Shown here piece after piece: positions 1-7,275 of a stretch of 9,933 nucleotides of DNA. The position numbers and the translations under genes were made by a program. The stretch spans positions 1 to 9,933 of the forward strand of contig WFRP01000050.1 in the NCBI GenBank assembly GCA_015486505.1. Reading direction: 5' to 3'. The notes under the pieces were generated by a model. It saw nothing but the letters and a program-made list of their open reading frames with translations, ran no database searches and was not told the origin of the DNA. The DNA is from Pseudomonadota bacterium. Its GTDB lineage: Bacteria > Desulfobacterota > Anaeroferrophillalia > Anaeroferrophillales > Tharpellaceae. Numbering within the stretch: the first letter of the stretch is position 1; the number at the start of each line of letters is the position of its first letter.

Positions 1-19
1 AAACAGGGCTTTGTGGCCC

Positions 20-96
20 GCACCCAGGGGCACTTCCGCTGGTCGCACCCCAAGGGCACTTCCGTTGGGCGCACCCCAAGGGCACTTCCGTTGGGC
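20..96. repeat. Three tandem 25-26 bp GC-rich mini-hairpin units
   Basis: The units lie at 20-44, 45-70 and 71-96. The last two are identical and the first diverges. Each can fold as a short stem: CCCAA (49-53) with TTGGG (65-69), CCCAA (75-79) with TTGGG (91-95), and CCAG (24-27) with CTGG (39-42). The A:T pair 53:65 is replaced by the G:C pair 27:39 in the first unit, a compensatory change. The third unit runs straight into the conserved GCAAATAAG block of the first palindromic copy. A related stem, CCA (9717-9719) with TGG (9732-9734), precedes the distant copy near the right end. Confidence 0.75.
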
Positions 97-103
97 GCAA
101 ATA

Positions 104-176
104 AGTACTCTTATCAAAATATTTTCTGACTATTAAATCTTGTTTTTTTTGAACAAGATTTAACCTGTAAGGTACT
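104..176 (+). repeat. Palindromic repeat, copy A
   Basis: The outer stem is AGTAC (104-108) with GTACT (172-176) and CTTA (110-113) with TAAG (168-171), leaving T109 bulged on the 5' arm. Unlike copies B and C, the inner stem is AAATCTTGTT (135-144) with AACAAGATTT (152-161), 10 perfect pairs. The segment ATTTTCTG that forms the inner stem in B and C is present at 121-128 but has no partner here. The conserved flanks are GCAAATAAG before the stem and TAATGCGGGAA after it. Confidence 0.85.
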
Positions 177-227
177 AATGCGGGAACTATCCCCGCAACC
201 CTACTGGGCCTTTGCGGCCCGCAAATA

Positions 228-299
228 AGTACTCTTATCAGAACATTTTCTGATTATTAAATCATGTTTTTTTGTGCAGAAAATAACCTGTAAGGTACT
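228..299 (+). repeat. Palindromic repeat, copy B
   Basis: Pairing in order: AGTAC (228-232) with GTACT (295-299), bulged T233, CTTA (234-237) with TAAG (291-294), bulged T238, CAG (239-241) with CTG (288-290), a symmetric internal loop of AAC (242-244) facing AAC (285-287), and an inner stem ATTTTCTG (245-252) with CAGAAAAT (277-284). The terminal loop is AT-rich, about 24 nt. It is preceded by the GGGCC/GGCCC hairpin at 206-220 and followed by a perfect GCGGGA/TCCCGC hairpin at 303-319. Confidence 0.88.
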
Positions 300-350
300 A
301 ATGCGGGAACAACTCCCGCAACCCAAACGGAGCCTTTCGGCCCGCAAATA

Positions 351-422
351 AGTACTCTTATCAGAACATTTTCTGATTATTAAATCTTGTTTTTTGGTAC
401 AGAAAATAACCTGTAAGGTACT
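351..422 (+). repeat. Palindromic repeat, copy C
   Basis: This copy has the same fold as copy B. AGTAC (351-355) pairs with GTACT (418-422), CTTA (357-360) with TAAG (414-417), CAG (362-364) with CTG (411-413), AAC (365-367) faces AAC (408-410), and ATTTTCTG (368-375) pairs with CAGAAAAT (400-407). The bulged T residues are at 356 and 361, both on the 5' arm. The array ends here: after TACTAA the sequence departs from the GCGGGAA tail seen in A and B. Confidence 0.88.
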
Positions 423-489
423 AACAGGATTAATTGTTTAATCTGACAAACTTAAAAAACTATCATATCCAGATAACTCTTGTCAAGAT
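423..489. other. Short AT-rich spacer between the repeat array and the acnB stop
   Basis: This is the only unique sequence between the array and the 3' end of acnB. It holds a weak AT-rich imperfect hairpin, GATTAA (428-433) with TTAATC (438-443), which extends to CAG/CTG if one G is bulged. On the acnB (minus) strand no clear run of T follows it, so I do not call a terminator. Read-through from acnB into the array is possible. A palindromic TCTTGTCAAGA sits at 478-488, just before the stop codon. Confidence 0.4.
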
Positions 490-3042
490 TTAAGCCGGCG
501 TTTTTGCGAAATCAAGATATTTATAGATTGATTCAAGCTTCTCCGCCGGCAGCTTGCGCTTAACTATCTCCATATACTCAGCCGCGTCCGGCAGGCGGCC
601 GTAGAGCGCCGTTACCGCGGCCAGCTCGGCTGAACCGAGATAAACTTTAGCGCCGGCACCGAGACGATTATCAAAATTTCTGGTCGAGGTTGAAAAAACT
701 ACGGCCGCATCCGCGACCCGGGCCTGATTCCCCATGCAGAGACTGCAGCCGGGGATTTCAATCCGGGCGCCAGCTTCGGCAAAAAGGGCGTAATAACCTT
801 CACTTTTCAATTGTTCGGCATCCATTCTCGTCGGCGGGGTCAGCCAGAGCTTGACCGGGACCCGCCCTTCACCCCGCAAAATCTCACCAACCGCGCGAAA
901 ATGCCCGATATTGGTCATACAGCTGCCGACAAAAACATCATCGATGTTCTGCAAACGCTGACTGTCGCCCCGAATCGCGCTCAAGGTCGCGACATCATCA
1001 GGGTCATTGGGACAGGCCAGGATCGGTTCCGTAATTTTACTTATATCAATATCGAGGACAGCGACATATTCAGCGTCGGCATCGGCCCGCAGAAGCTCAG
1101 GGGCGGCCAGCCATTCCCGCATATTCCGGGCCCGGCGCCGCAGAGTCGCGGCATCTTTATAGCCGGATTCAACCAGACTGTCGATAAAAGCCGCGTTCGA
1201 GGTCAAAAACTCCCGCACCGAATTAACCCCCAACTGCACGGTGCAGGCTGCCGCGCTCCGTTCCGCCGACGCGTCGGAAAGCTCAAACGCCTGTTCACAG
1301 GTTAAATCTTCAAGCCCCTGAATCTCAAGAATACGCCCGGCAAAAATATTCTTTTTGCCCTCTTTGGCAACCGTCAGCAAACCTTTTTCGATCGCCTTTA
1401 ACGGGATCGCGTTAACCAGATCGCGGAGCGTGATTCCCGGATTAAGCTTCCCGGAAAAACGCACGAGAACGCTCTCCGGCATATCGAGCGGCATCGCTCC
1501 GGCAACGGCGGCGAAAGCGACCAGTCCCGAGCCCGCCGGAAATGATATGCCCAAGGGAAAACGCGTATGCGAATCACCGCCGGTCCCCAGAGTATCCGGC
1601 AGCAGCAGACGATTAAGCCAGGAGTGAATCACCCCATCTCCGGGAGCTAACGCGACCCCGGCCCGCTCCGTCATAAATCCCGGCAGGCTCCGGTGCATCT
1701 CCACATCAGTCGGTTTGGGATAGGCGGCCGTATGACAAAAAGACTGCATCACCAGATCAGCGGAAAAATGGAGCGCCGCCAGCTCCTTGATTTCATCCCG
1801 GGTCATCGGCCCGGTCGTATCCTGACTGCCGACCGTCGCGACTTCCGGCTCAACGTACATTCCCGGTCTGACCCCATCCCGGCCGCAGGCGCGGCCGACA
1901 ATTTTCTGAGCCAGAGTATAACCGGCACTGGAGACTTCCGGCGATTCCGGCTTAACAAAAATGCCGCCATCAATTTCAAGCCCTAAAACCTGCCGCGCCT
2001 TGCGGGTCAAATCACGCCCGATCAGCAGCGGGATCCGGCCGCCGGCCCGGAATTCATCGGCCAGGGTGTTGGGCTGCAATGTGAAGCGGCTGACCACCTG
2101 ACCAGCTTTAATAATCTCTCCGGCATAGGGTTTAACGATTATAATATCCCCGCCAGTCAGATTTTCAACCGGCGCGATCAACGGCAGGGCCCCGGAATCC
2201 TGAGCCGTGTTAAAAAATATCGGGGCGATAATCCCGCCGATCACAACGCCCCCGCCCCGTTTATTCGGAACCCCGATAAGATCACTGCCGAAATGCCACT
2301 GGATTGAATTTATCGCTGATTTCCGGCTGCTGCCGGTGCCGACGACATCACCGACATAGGCGATGGGATTTCCCCGCGCCCGCAATTTTTCCAGCTCCGC
2401 CAGGGGATTTTCGAGCCGGGCGGCGAGCATTGCCTGGGCATGCAGTGGAATATCGCTGCGGCTTGAAGCCGCGGAAGCCGGTGAAAGATCGTCGGTATTG
2501 GTTTCACCGGGAACCTTGAAAACCGTCAGCAACAACTCCTCCGGCAAAGCCGGCCGCTGCTTAAACCATTCCGCCGCGGCCCAGGATTCAAGCAGTTTCC
2601 GGGCCCCGGCATGGCCTGCGGCAAAGCGGTCAACCACATCGGCGAAGGCATCATAAATCAACAATGTATTTTCCAGGCTCGATATGGCCGCCCCGGCGAC
2701 CTCGGAGCGCTCATCATCCAGCGCCTTGAGCAAAGGCGCGATATTATAACCGCCCCGCATCTGACCCAGCCAGGTTACCGCCTGAACCGGGTCAATACCG
2801 GCAACCTTATCCCGACCGGCAATAATCCGACCCAGAAATTCGGCTTTAACCCGGGCCCCGGCATCAACCCCGGGGTTAACCCGTTCACGCAGCAGAAAAA
2901 GCAGCTCCGACGATTCAGCAGCCGCGCCCGCCAAGAGCCGCGCAATCACCGCCTTGACCTCATCAACATTAAGCGGCAGCGGCGGAATGCCGATAGCCCG
3001 CCGCGCCGCGGCCGCCTTGCGGTATCTTTCTAGAATATCCAT
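490..3042 (-). CDS. acnB: Aconitate hydratase B (bifunctional aconitase / 2-methylisocitrate dehydratase family)
   Basis: Cytoplasmic [4Fe-4S] enzyme that interconverts citrate and isocitrate in the TCA cycle. The domain order is that of the B type: an N-terminal HEAT-like helical domain (about residues 1-155), then the swivel domain with GETNTDDLSPA (near 180) and GSSRKSA (near 238), then the catalytic domains with CGRDGVRPG, GGDSHTRFP (near 488), GSCMTN and GCSLCMGNQARV. The cluster ligands are C708, C766 and C769, close to the positions in E. coli AcnB (710, 769, 772). The ATG at 3042 gives 850 residues, near the family's ~865, and begins MDILERYRK like other AcnB proteins. AGGGAG lies 12 nt upstream. 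A TTG at 3078 would add 12 residues without homology and is less likely. The DUF748 gene ends 36 nt upstream on the same strand, so cotranscription is likely. Some AcnB proteins also act on 2-methylaconitate or bind RNA as apo-enzymes; nothing here tests that. Confidence 0.97.
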   Translation of the reverse strand: MDILERYRKAAAARRAIGIPPLPLNVDEVKAVIARLLAGAAAESSELLFLLRERVNPGVDAGARVKAEFLGRIIAGRDKVAGIDPVQAVTWLGQMRGGYNIAPLLKALDDERSEVAGAAISSLENTLLIYDAFADVVDRFAAGHAGARKLLESWAAAEWFKQRPALPEELLLTVFKVPGETNTDDLSPASAASSRSDIPLHAQAMLAARLENPLAELEKLRARGNPIAYVGDVVGTGSSRKSAINSIQWHFGSDLIGVPNKRGGGVVIGGIIAPIFFNTAQDSGALPLIAPVENLTGGDIIIVKPYAGEIIKAGQVVSRFTLQPNTLADEFRAGGRIPLLIGRDLTRKARQVLGLEIDGGIFVKPESPEVSSAGYTLAQKIVGRACGRDGVRPGMYVEPEVATVGSQDTTGPMTRDEIKELAALHFSADLVMQSFCHTAAYPKPTDVEMHRSLPGFMTERAGVALAPGDGVIHSWLNRLLLPDTLGTGGDSHTRFPLGISFPAGSGLVAFAAVAGAMPLDMPESVLVRFSGKLNPGITLRDLVNAIPLKAIEKGLLTVAKEGKKNIFAGRILEIQGLEDLTCEQAFELSDASAERSAAACTVQLGVNSVREFLTSNAAFIDSLVESGYKDAATLRRRARNMREWLAAPELLRADADAEYVAVLDIDISKITEPILACPNDPDDVATLSAIRGDSQRLQNIDDVFVGSCMTNIGHFRAVGEILRGEGRVPVKLWLTPPTRMDAEQLKSEGYYALFAEAGARIEIPGCSLCMGNQARVADAAVVFSTSTRNFDNRLGAGAKVYLGSAELAAVTALYGRLPDAAEYMEIVKRKLPAEKLESIYKYLDFAKTPA

Positions 3043-3078
3043 AAATACAACGTTCTCCCTGAAAGTTTTAATTCGCAA

Positions 3079-6000
3079 TTATTTAATTTTAAGTTCTACC
3101 TGATTCCCTTTTTTATCAGCAGCTGAGACTATCTGCGGAGCCACTAAAAAGAGACGTTTGGCTGCAACCGGGCCGCTTTCGCTCAAAAAAACCATCACCA
3201 CCCGGGCGCGCTTCGCGGCTAACTCCATAAGTTCATCGTCACTCACCTTGACAAAGTCCCGCAACAGACGTTCCTGCTCGGCCGGAGCGATTTTCTTGAC
3301 TATACCTAACAGATGCTTCTCTTTTTTAATCGGGGCCGCCTTATACGCGAGCCAGAGATATTTGGCAAATTCATTCTTTTCAATAACGACATCGGCAATC
3401 TTTCCGGGACGCTTTTTCTCATCCGTATCTTCCAGCTTCTGTGCTTGCAGAAGTTTCAAGAAACGCTCATTCTGCAGGGTTTCACGATCTTCCGGTATAA
3501 CCGCCCGCCCCGTAATCTCGACCTTGAGACCGGGCCGGTCGTAAAGCGCTTGGCTCAGTTTCTGCAGGCGCGATTGTGCTTCGGCATCAAGTTCAGCCCG
3601 GCCCGCCGGAAAACTAATCAGATTAAGATCGGCGCCGCCGCCGACAAGAGAGCCGATCAGGGCAAACGGTGAAGTTGCAGCTTTAGTAATCAGATTGACA
3701 AAAACCTTAACGATAATCCCGCCGACACTGAAACTGGGATCAGCCAAATCACCGGACACCGGCAGATTGAGATCAATCTCACCCTGGCGGTTGCGTAACA
3801 GGGCCACCGCCATTTTAACCGGCAGATGCAGGGCATCGGGGCTGTCAACGCCGGCACCGAAATCAAAGTGATCGATAAAAATGCCGTTTTCAGCGACCAG
3901 CTTACTATCTTCAACCTGATAATCAAGCTCAAACGAGAGCTTTCCCTTACTGATCGCGTAACCGACATATTTGCCACTGTAGGGGCTGACCGAAGTTAAC
4001 CCGATCCCTTCCCCTTTTACCTTAAGATCCACCTGCAGGTTTTCCGGAAAAGGATTAAGCAAACCGGTAACCGCTATCGCCGCCTGACGGTTCAGTTTCC
4101 CGCCGAGCGCAACCGTTGCCGGTTTTTCCCCGGAGGAATTAATCCCGGAAATTGTCCCGGCAAGGTTATCCAGCCGGATTTCGACTGATGGGGACAAAGA
4201 ATGATCCCGGAAGAGAAACCCTGAATCCATCAATTTCAGTTCTTGAATAGCCAGCGCCGGGGTTTGGCTTTTTGCCGGGGACGCCGTTTCCGGTTTTGCG
4301 ACCACCGCGGTTTTTTCCGGGGCAACCTTTTCCGATTCAGCTTCTTCCGGTTCAGTCTCTTCCGCTTCAGTCTCTTCCGCTTCAGCTTTTTTCGGACCGG
4401 CTTTTTTGACGACGGTTTTCGCGAAATTGGTCCGGCCGTCACTATCTTTAACCAGATTAACCTTCAACCCTTTACTTAACACCCGTTTCAGAGACAAAGC
4501 CTGAGGTTCAGAGCTGTAAATCAGTTTGTCAAGTTCAAGATGCCGCCAGTCAAGCAAGGCTTCGCGGTCCAAAGTAACGGTTTTCAGATTATCGAGGGCC
4601 AGATTACCGGCAAAATCAAATTTGCCGCCATTTGCCGGGTCGGTCCCGAAAAGAAAATGCCCTTTCGTTGTAAAATCTCCCCGAACCAGCTTAAGTTTCA
4701 GGTAATCATCAAGATAGTTCTGAAAAACCGGCAGCGGCAGTTTTTTAAGATCAAGATCAAATTCAACCCGCGGCGGGTTCAAAACCACCGCCCCGGCCAG
4801 AGCCAGCGTTCCTTTGCGGGCCAAACGAAGATCAAGCTCCAGATTTCCGGACTCATTTTTGCCGGTCCCCAATCGATTTAAAGCCAGATTAATCTTGTCA
4901 AGCTGAATAAGGGCCGCGGCCTTCGGCACCCGGTCGGCAAATTTCAGCGCAAAATCCCGGAGACGGCCCTCAGCCAGCAATAGATGCCAGGGTTTTTCTG
5001 CCGGGGAACCCGCCGCGGCAGCAGATTCAGACCCTTTCTCTGCCGGGGACGCTTCTGCTTTTTCCGCCGGGGACGCTTCCGCTTTTTCCGCCGGGGACGC
5101 TTCCGCTTTAGCCGGTGCGGAGACATCTGCGGCAACCGGCAGCAGCTCGGCCAGATTAAGGCTGCCGTTTTTTCGCCTGATCAAATTTAGGCGGCCCTGT
5201 TCCCCGGCAAGCGCGCCGATCACGCATTCGTGTTTATCAAAGTCTATTTTACTTCGAGCAATCTTGAACCGGGGCAAATCCAGCACCGGCTTGCCGTCCG
5301 GGGTGCGGAGCTGACAATCATCAAGTTCACAGGCAAAATTACTAAGATTCATACTGATTTCACCCGCGCTCGTTTCGGCAACCGCCACGTCCCCCCGCAG
5401 GCCCAGCCGACTCCCGCTGAAACGCCCGGCAAAATAATCCTTATAGTAAGCAACGTATTTCGGCAAAGGCAGGTCCCGCAAATCAAAATGAGTTTTCACC
5501 TGTAACGGGGAAAAAGAAAAATCGCCCTTGCAGCTTAAGGTTTCACCGAGATCGCTTTCAAGTTCCAGATCATATTGAGCCGGAGCTCCGGCGACGGTGG
5601 AGATATTTTCAACCCGGCAGTTAACCGGTGAAAAACGGGTCGTAAAAGCCGGGCTTACCCGCTTATCATAAACACTGATAATGCCCTCTTCGAGCCGCAT
5701 TTGCGCCAGTTTGAAGGTTATTTTGCTCTCAGGTTCAGCCGCCGGCGGATTTACGGCCGGCCCCCCCGCCGCCGGCGGCGGATTATTCTCTTCGGCGGCC
5801 GCGGCAATCAGCATCGGCAGATAGAAAACACCATCCGGTTTATGGAGAAAATTAAACTCCGGCCGGTGCCAAACAACTTCGTCAAGAAAGATTTCTCCGG
5901 CCAGAAGATTACCCGGACCTAAACTGATTTTAAGCTCCGGAAAAGAGATAAAACGATAATCCTTATCTTCATCTTTGCCGTTGACCAGAAAATCACTAAT

Positions 6001-6915
6001 GGTCGCTGAACCGGTCAGGGTTAAACGCGGCGAGCGCGCCTCAGGCTGGACATAAACCAGATCCAGACGGGTGGTCAGGGTTCCGGCCGCCAGCTCAAAA
6101 TTACGTTTCCCCGGCAGATAGGCAAGATAATAGGGCAGATCCAGTTTATCGAGATTGATCGCGAAATGGGTCTCCAGCGTATTATTAAAAGGCTGGCTTG
6201 TACCTTTGGCAGACAGCGGCGTCCCGTTAATTACGGCCGAGAAAGAGGGCTCAATATTATTTTTGATAAGTTGGGGAAAATTTGAGATCCAGGGCAGGCT
6301 GATCGCGATATCGGTAATCTTGTGCACCGTGTTCGTGGGTTGATCATCAAACTCCACCACCCCGCCGCTCAGGGAGATATTGTTCAGGGAAAAGCGAAAA
6401 GTGGACTTTGCCGGGGTTTCAGCTTTCGCGCCCACAGCAGCTGCGGGCGCGGGCGCGGCAAACGCCCGCAGGATATCGGAAAAACTATAAGTTAAATCAC
6501 GCTTTCTCTGCGCCGCGAAATAAGGCCCCCGGATATCAATCTGTTCCAGTACCAGGGCCTGGTGGGAAAGCGAAAGGAAACCGGCAATATCAAGCAGCAG
6601 GGAATCGATTTTTATGAAGTTTTTTTTCCCGGCCGCCCCCTTGACCGTGAAACCGTCAACCTGCAGCCGCAGAGTGAAAGGATTGAAACGAACCTGCCTG
6701 ATTGAAACCGATCGCAGCAAGATCGCGGGCAAACGCTTCTCCGCCTGAGTCCGCAACACCCAGGGCAGCAGAAAAAACCCGCTCAAAGTATAGATCAGAC
6801 AGAGCAATAAAACCGCTATGCCGACCTGCAGACGACGTTGCCGCAAAATACTCCTTTTCGCTTCTTTCTTCGCTTCTTTCTTCGCTTCTTTCTTCGATTC
6901 TTTTTGTTCTTCCAC
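3079..6915 (-). CDS. Large AsmA-like DUF748 envelope protein with OmpA-like C-terminal region
   Basis: This 1278-residue protein is probably anchored in the inner membrane, with its bulk in the periplasm. Order: a charged cytoplasmic tail of KKEA repeats (about 8-20), one membrane segment (about 31-53), and long beta-rich AsmA/DUF748-type repeats. Two low-complexity linkers interrupt them (about 600-635 and 835-875). The conserved end block carries GEIDLNLPVSGDLADPSFS and ITKAATSPF near 1079. The region from about 1095 (NLISFPAGRAELD) resembles the OmpA/MotB-like stretch common at the end of DUF748 proteins. AsmA-like relatives (TamB, YhdP, YdbH) form lipid-conducting bridges between the membranes; a similar role here is inference. 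The start is GTG at 6915, backed by AGGTGA (6920-6925) 4 nt upstream. It is the first gene of the probable unit with acnB. DUF748 members vary in length and the exact substrate is unknown. Confidence 0.88.
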   Translation of the reverse strand: MEEQKESKKEAKKEAKKEAKRSILRQRRLQVGIAVLLLCLIYTLSGFFLLPWVLRTQAEKRLPAILLRSVSIRQVRFNPFTLRLQVDGFTVKGAAGKKNFIKIDSLLLDIAGFLSLSHQALVLEQIDIRGPYFAAQRKRDLTYSFSDILRAFAAPAPAAAVGAKAETPAKSTFRFSLNNISLSGGVVEFDDQPTNTVHKITDIAISLPWISNFPQLIKNNIEPSFSAVINGTPLSAKGTSQPFNNTLETHFAINLDKLDLPYYLAYLPGKRNFELAAGTLTTRLDLVYVQPEARSPRLTLTGSATISDFLVNGKDEDKDYRFISFPELKISLGPGNLLAGEIFLDEVVWHRPEFNFLHKPDGVFYLPMLIAAAAEENNPPPAAGGPAVNPPAAEPESKITFKLAQMRLEEGIISVYDKRVSPAFTTRFSPVNCRVENISTVAGAPAQYDLELESDLGETLSCKGDFSFSPLQVKTHFDLRDLPLPKYVAYYKDYFAGRFSGSRLGLRGDVAVAETSAGEISMNLSNFACELDDCQLRTPDGKPVLDLPRFKIARSKIDFDKHECVIGALAGEQGRLNLIRRKNGSLNLAELLPVAADVSAPAKAEASPAEKAEASPAEKAEASPAEKGSESAAAAGSPAEKPWHLLLAEGRLRDFALKFADRVPKAAALIQLDKINLALNRLGTGKNESGNLELDLRLARKGTLALAGAVVLNPPRVEFDLDLKKLPLPVFQNYLDDYLKLKLVRGDFTTKGHFLFGTDPANGGKFDFAGNLALDNLKTVTLDREALLDWRHLELDKLIYSSEPQALSLKRVLSKGLKVNLVKDSDGRTNFAKTVVKKAGPKKAEAEETEAEETEPEEAESEKVAPEKTAVVAKPETASPAKSQTPALAIQELKLMDSGFLFRDHSLSPSVEIRLDNLAGTISGINSSGEKPATVALGGKLNRQAAIAVTGLLNPFPENLQVDLKVKGEGIGLTSVSPYSGKYVGYAISKGKLSFELDYQVEDSKLVAENGIFIDHFDFGAGVDSPDALHLPVKMAVALLRNRQGEIDLNLPVSGDLADPSFSVGGIIVKVFVNLITKAATSPFALIGSLVGGGADLNLISFPAGRAELDAEAQSRLQKLSQALYDRPGLKVEITGRAVIPEDRETLQNERFLKLLQAQKLEDTDEKKRPGKIADVVIEKNEFAKYLWLAYKAAPIKKEKHLLGIVKKIAPAEQERLLRDFVKVSDDELMELAAKRARVVMVFLSESGPVAAKRLFLVAPQIVSAADKKGNQVELKIK
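4341..4385 (-). repeat. 15-bp in-frame tandem repeat in the DUF748 gene
   Basis: Three 15-bp units at 4341-4355, 4356-4370 and 4371-4385; the last two are identical. They encode an acidic EETEA-type linker at about residues 844-858, between AsmA-like blocks. Being a multiple of three, unit gain or loss would keep the frame. Confidence 0.85.
5037..5108 (-). repeat. 24-bp in-frame tandem repeat in the DUF748 gene
   Basis: Three 24-bp units at 5037-5060, 5061-5084 and 5085-5108; the last two are identical. They encode SPAEKAEA repeats at about residues 603-627, followed by a further degenerate SPAEK. It is a flexible Pro/Ala/Glu/Lys linker, likely periplasmic. Confidence 0.88.
6859..6906 (-). 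repeat. 12-bp in-frame tandem repeat at the DUF748 N-terminus
   Basis: Three identical 12-bp units (6859-6870, 6871-6882, 6883-6894) and a fourth degenerate one (6895-6906). They encode KKEA repeats just before the membrane segment, giving a highly charged cytoplasmic tail that may form a short helix. Confidence 0.88.
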
Positions 6916-6919
6916 AAAA

Positions 6920-6925
6920 TCACCT
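6920..6925 (-). promoter_or_regulatory. Ribosome binding site that fixes the GTG start of the DUF748 gene
   Basis: On the minus strand AGGTGA sits 4 nt before the GTG at 6915. It supports this non-ATG start, which also gives the intact charged tail and membrane anchor. Confidence 0.65.
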
Positions 6926-6945
6926 GTTTAAGAGTTTTATCTGCA

Positions 6946-6997
6946 CCTTTGCGTCTCTGCGCAAGATAAAAATAGTTTTCGCGCAGAGGCTTAAAGG
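6946..6997. repeat. Imperfect inverted repeat upstream of the DUF748 gene
   Basis: CTCTGCGC (6955-6962) pairs with GCGCAGAG (6981-6988), and CCTTT (6946-6950) pairs with AAAGG (6993-6997), around an AT-rich 18-nt loop. The motif CTTTGCGTCTCTGCGC resembles dispersed repeats I recall from many environmental bacterial genomes; that is recollection, not a search. It lies where the DUF748 promoter or leader should be, 30 to 80 nt before the start codon. Confidence 0.6.
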
Positions 6998-7195
6998 CAG
7001 CAAAAAAAAGGTACAGGTTACTTGTATGTATGGGGCCGCAACAGCGATCCGGGACACTTCCGGGTAAAGTCCGAAAGTCCGCAAACTGATAATCCACCGC
7101 TATTATCGCACAAAAACGCCCGCCTTGCCACTATTAAAATTCTGTGCAAGACGGATATATTCATTAGAATTCAGACCGAGCCGGACAAAAACAGG

Positions 7196-7225
7196 TTGAC
7201 TAATAACATTATAAACATCTATATC
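7196..7225 (+). promoter_or_regulatory. Candidate sigma-70 promoter for trkH-trkA
   Basis: TTGACT (7196-7201, five of six matches to the -35 consensus) is followed after 18 nt by TATATC (7220-7225, four of six). The transcript would start near 7232, about 44 nt before the trkH ATG. The surroundings are AT-rich, as expected of a promoter. No operator is recognisable with certainty, though the stems at 7088-7107 and 7120-7154 are just upstream. Confidence 0.45.
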
Positions 7226-7275
7226 TAGCGCGAGTCTGCGTAAACTGTGAAATTTAGAGAAGGTTTCATCCTGGC

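Larger units (their letters stand above)
1..422. repeat. Tandem array of structured intergenic repeats, open at the left edge
   Basis: This non-coding stretch lies beyond the 3' end of acnB and consists almost wholly of repeats. From 1 to 96 there are short GC-rich mini-hairpin units. From 104 to 422 three palindromic copies start at 104, 228 and 351, a period of about 124 and 123 bp. Between copies lie two further small GC stems: GCGGGA (180-185) with TCCCCGC (190-196), GGGCC (206-210) with GGCCC (216-220), and GCGGGA (303-308) with TCCCGC (314-319). The window opens on GGGC (6-9) with GCCC (16-19), which resembles the 206-220 hairpin, so the array probably continues to the left. No open reading frame is supported here. 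The function is unknown; a REP/BIME-like mobile repeat or a structured RNA locus are the main options. Confidence 0.85.
6916..7275. other. Divergent intergenic region between the DUF748 gene and trkH
   Basis: These 360 bp must contain the promoters for both operons. Moving right there is an inverted repeat (6946-6997), an A8 run (7002-7009), a tandem 8-bp direct repeat AAAGTCCG (7066-7073 and 7074-7081), a hairpin GATAAT (7088-7093) with ATTATC (7102-7107), an imperfect stem CCGCCTTGC (7120-7128) with GCAAGACGG (7146-7154), and a candidate trkH promoter (7196-7225). For the minus strand a weak pair, TTGCGC (6964-6959) and GATAAA (6941-6936) with 17 nt between, could serve the DUF748 gene, but its -35 match is poor. 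I see no gene in this stretch; the short open frames crossing it lack support. Confidence 0.6.

Noticed and set aside
104..422. CRISPR array
   Set aside because: The period is about 124 bp, the repeats are 72-73 nt imperfect palindromes, and the stretches between copies are themselves related rather than unique spacers. No cas gene is present.
811..1305. 164-residue open frame antisense to acnB
   Set aside because: It is opposite the catalytic region of AcnB, including one cluster cysteine block, and shows no family features. The other long frames opposite acnB, the DUF748 gene and trkH were dismissed for the same reason.
3043..3078. TTG start for acnB at 3078
   Set aside because: It adds 12 residues unlike AcnB N-termini and directly abuts the upstream stop codon. 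The ATG at 3042 has an upstream AGGGAG and gives family-like residue numbering.
7021..7107. Small structured RNA or riboswitch upstream of trkH, such as a cyclic-di-AMP (ydaO) type
   Set aside because: Only short unconnected stems are visible, I could not match a known riboswitch core, and the segment lies upstream of the candidate promoter.
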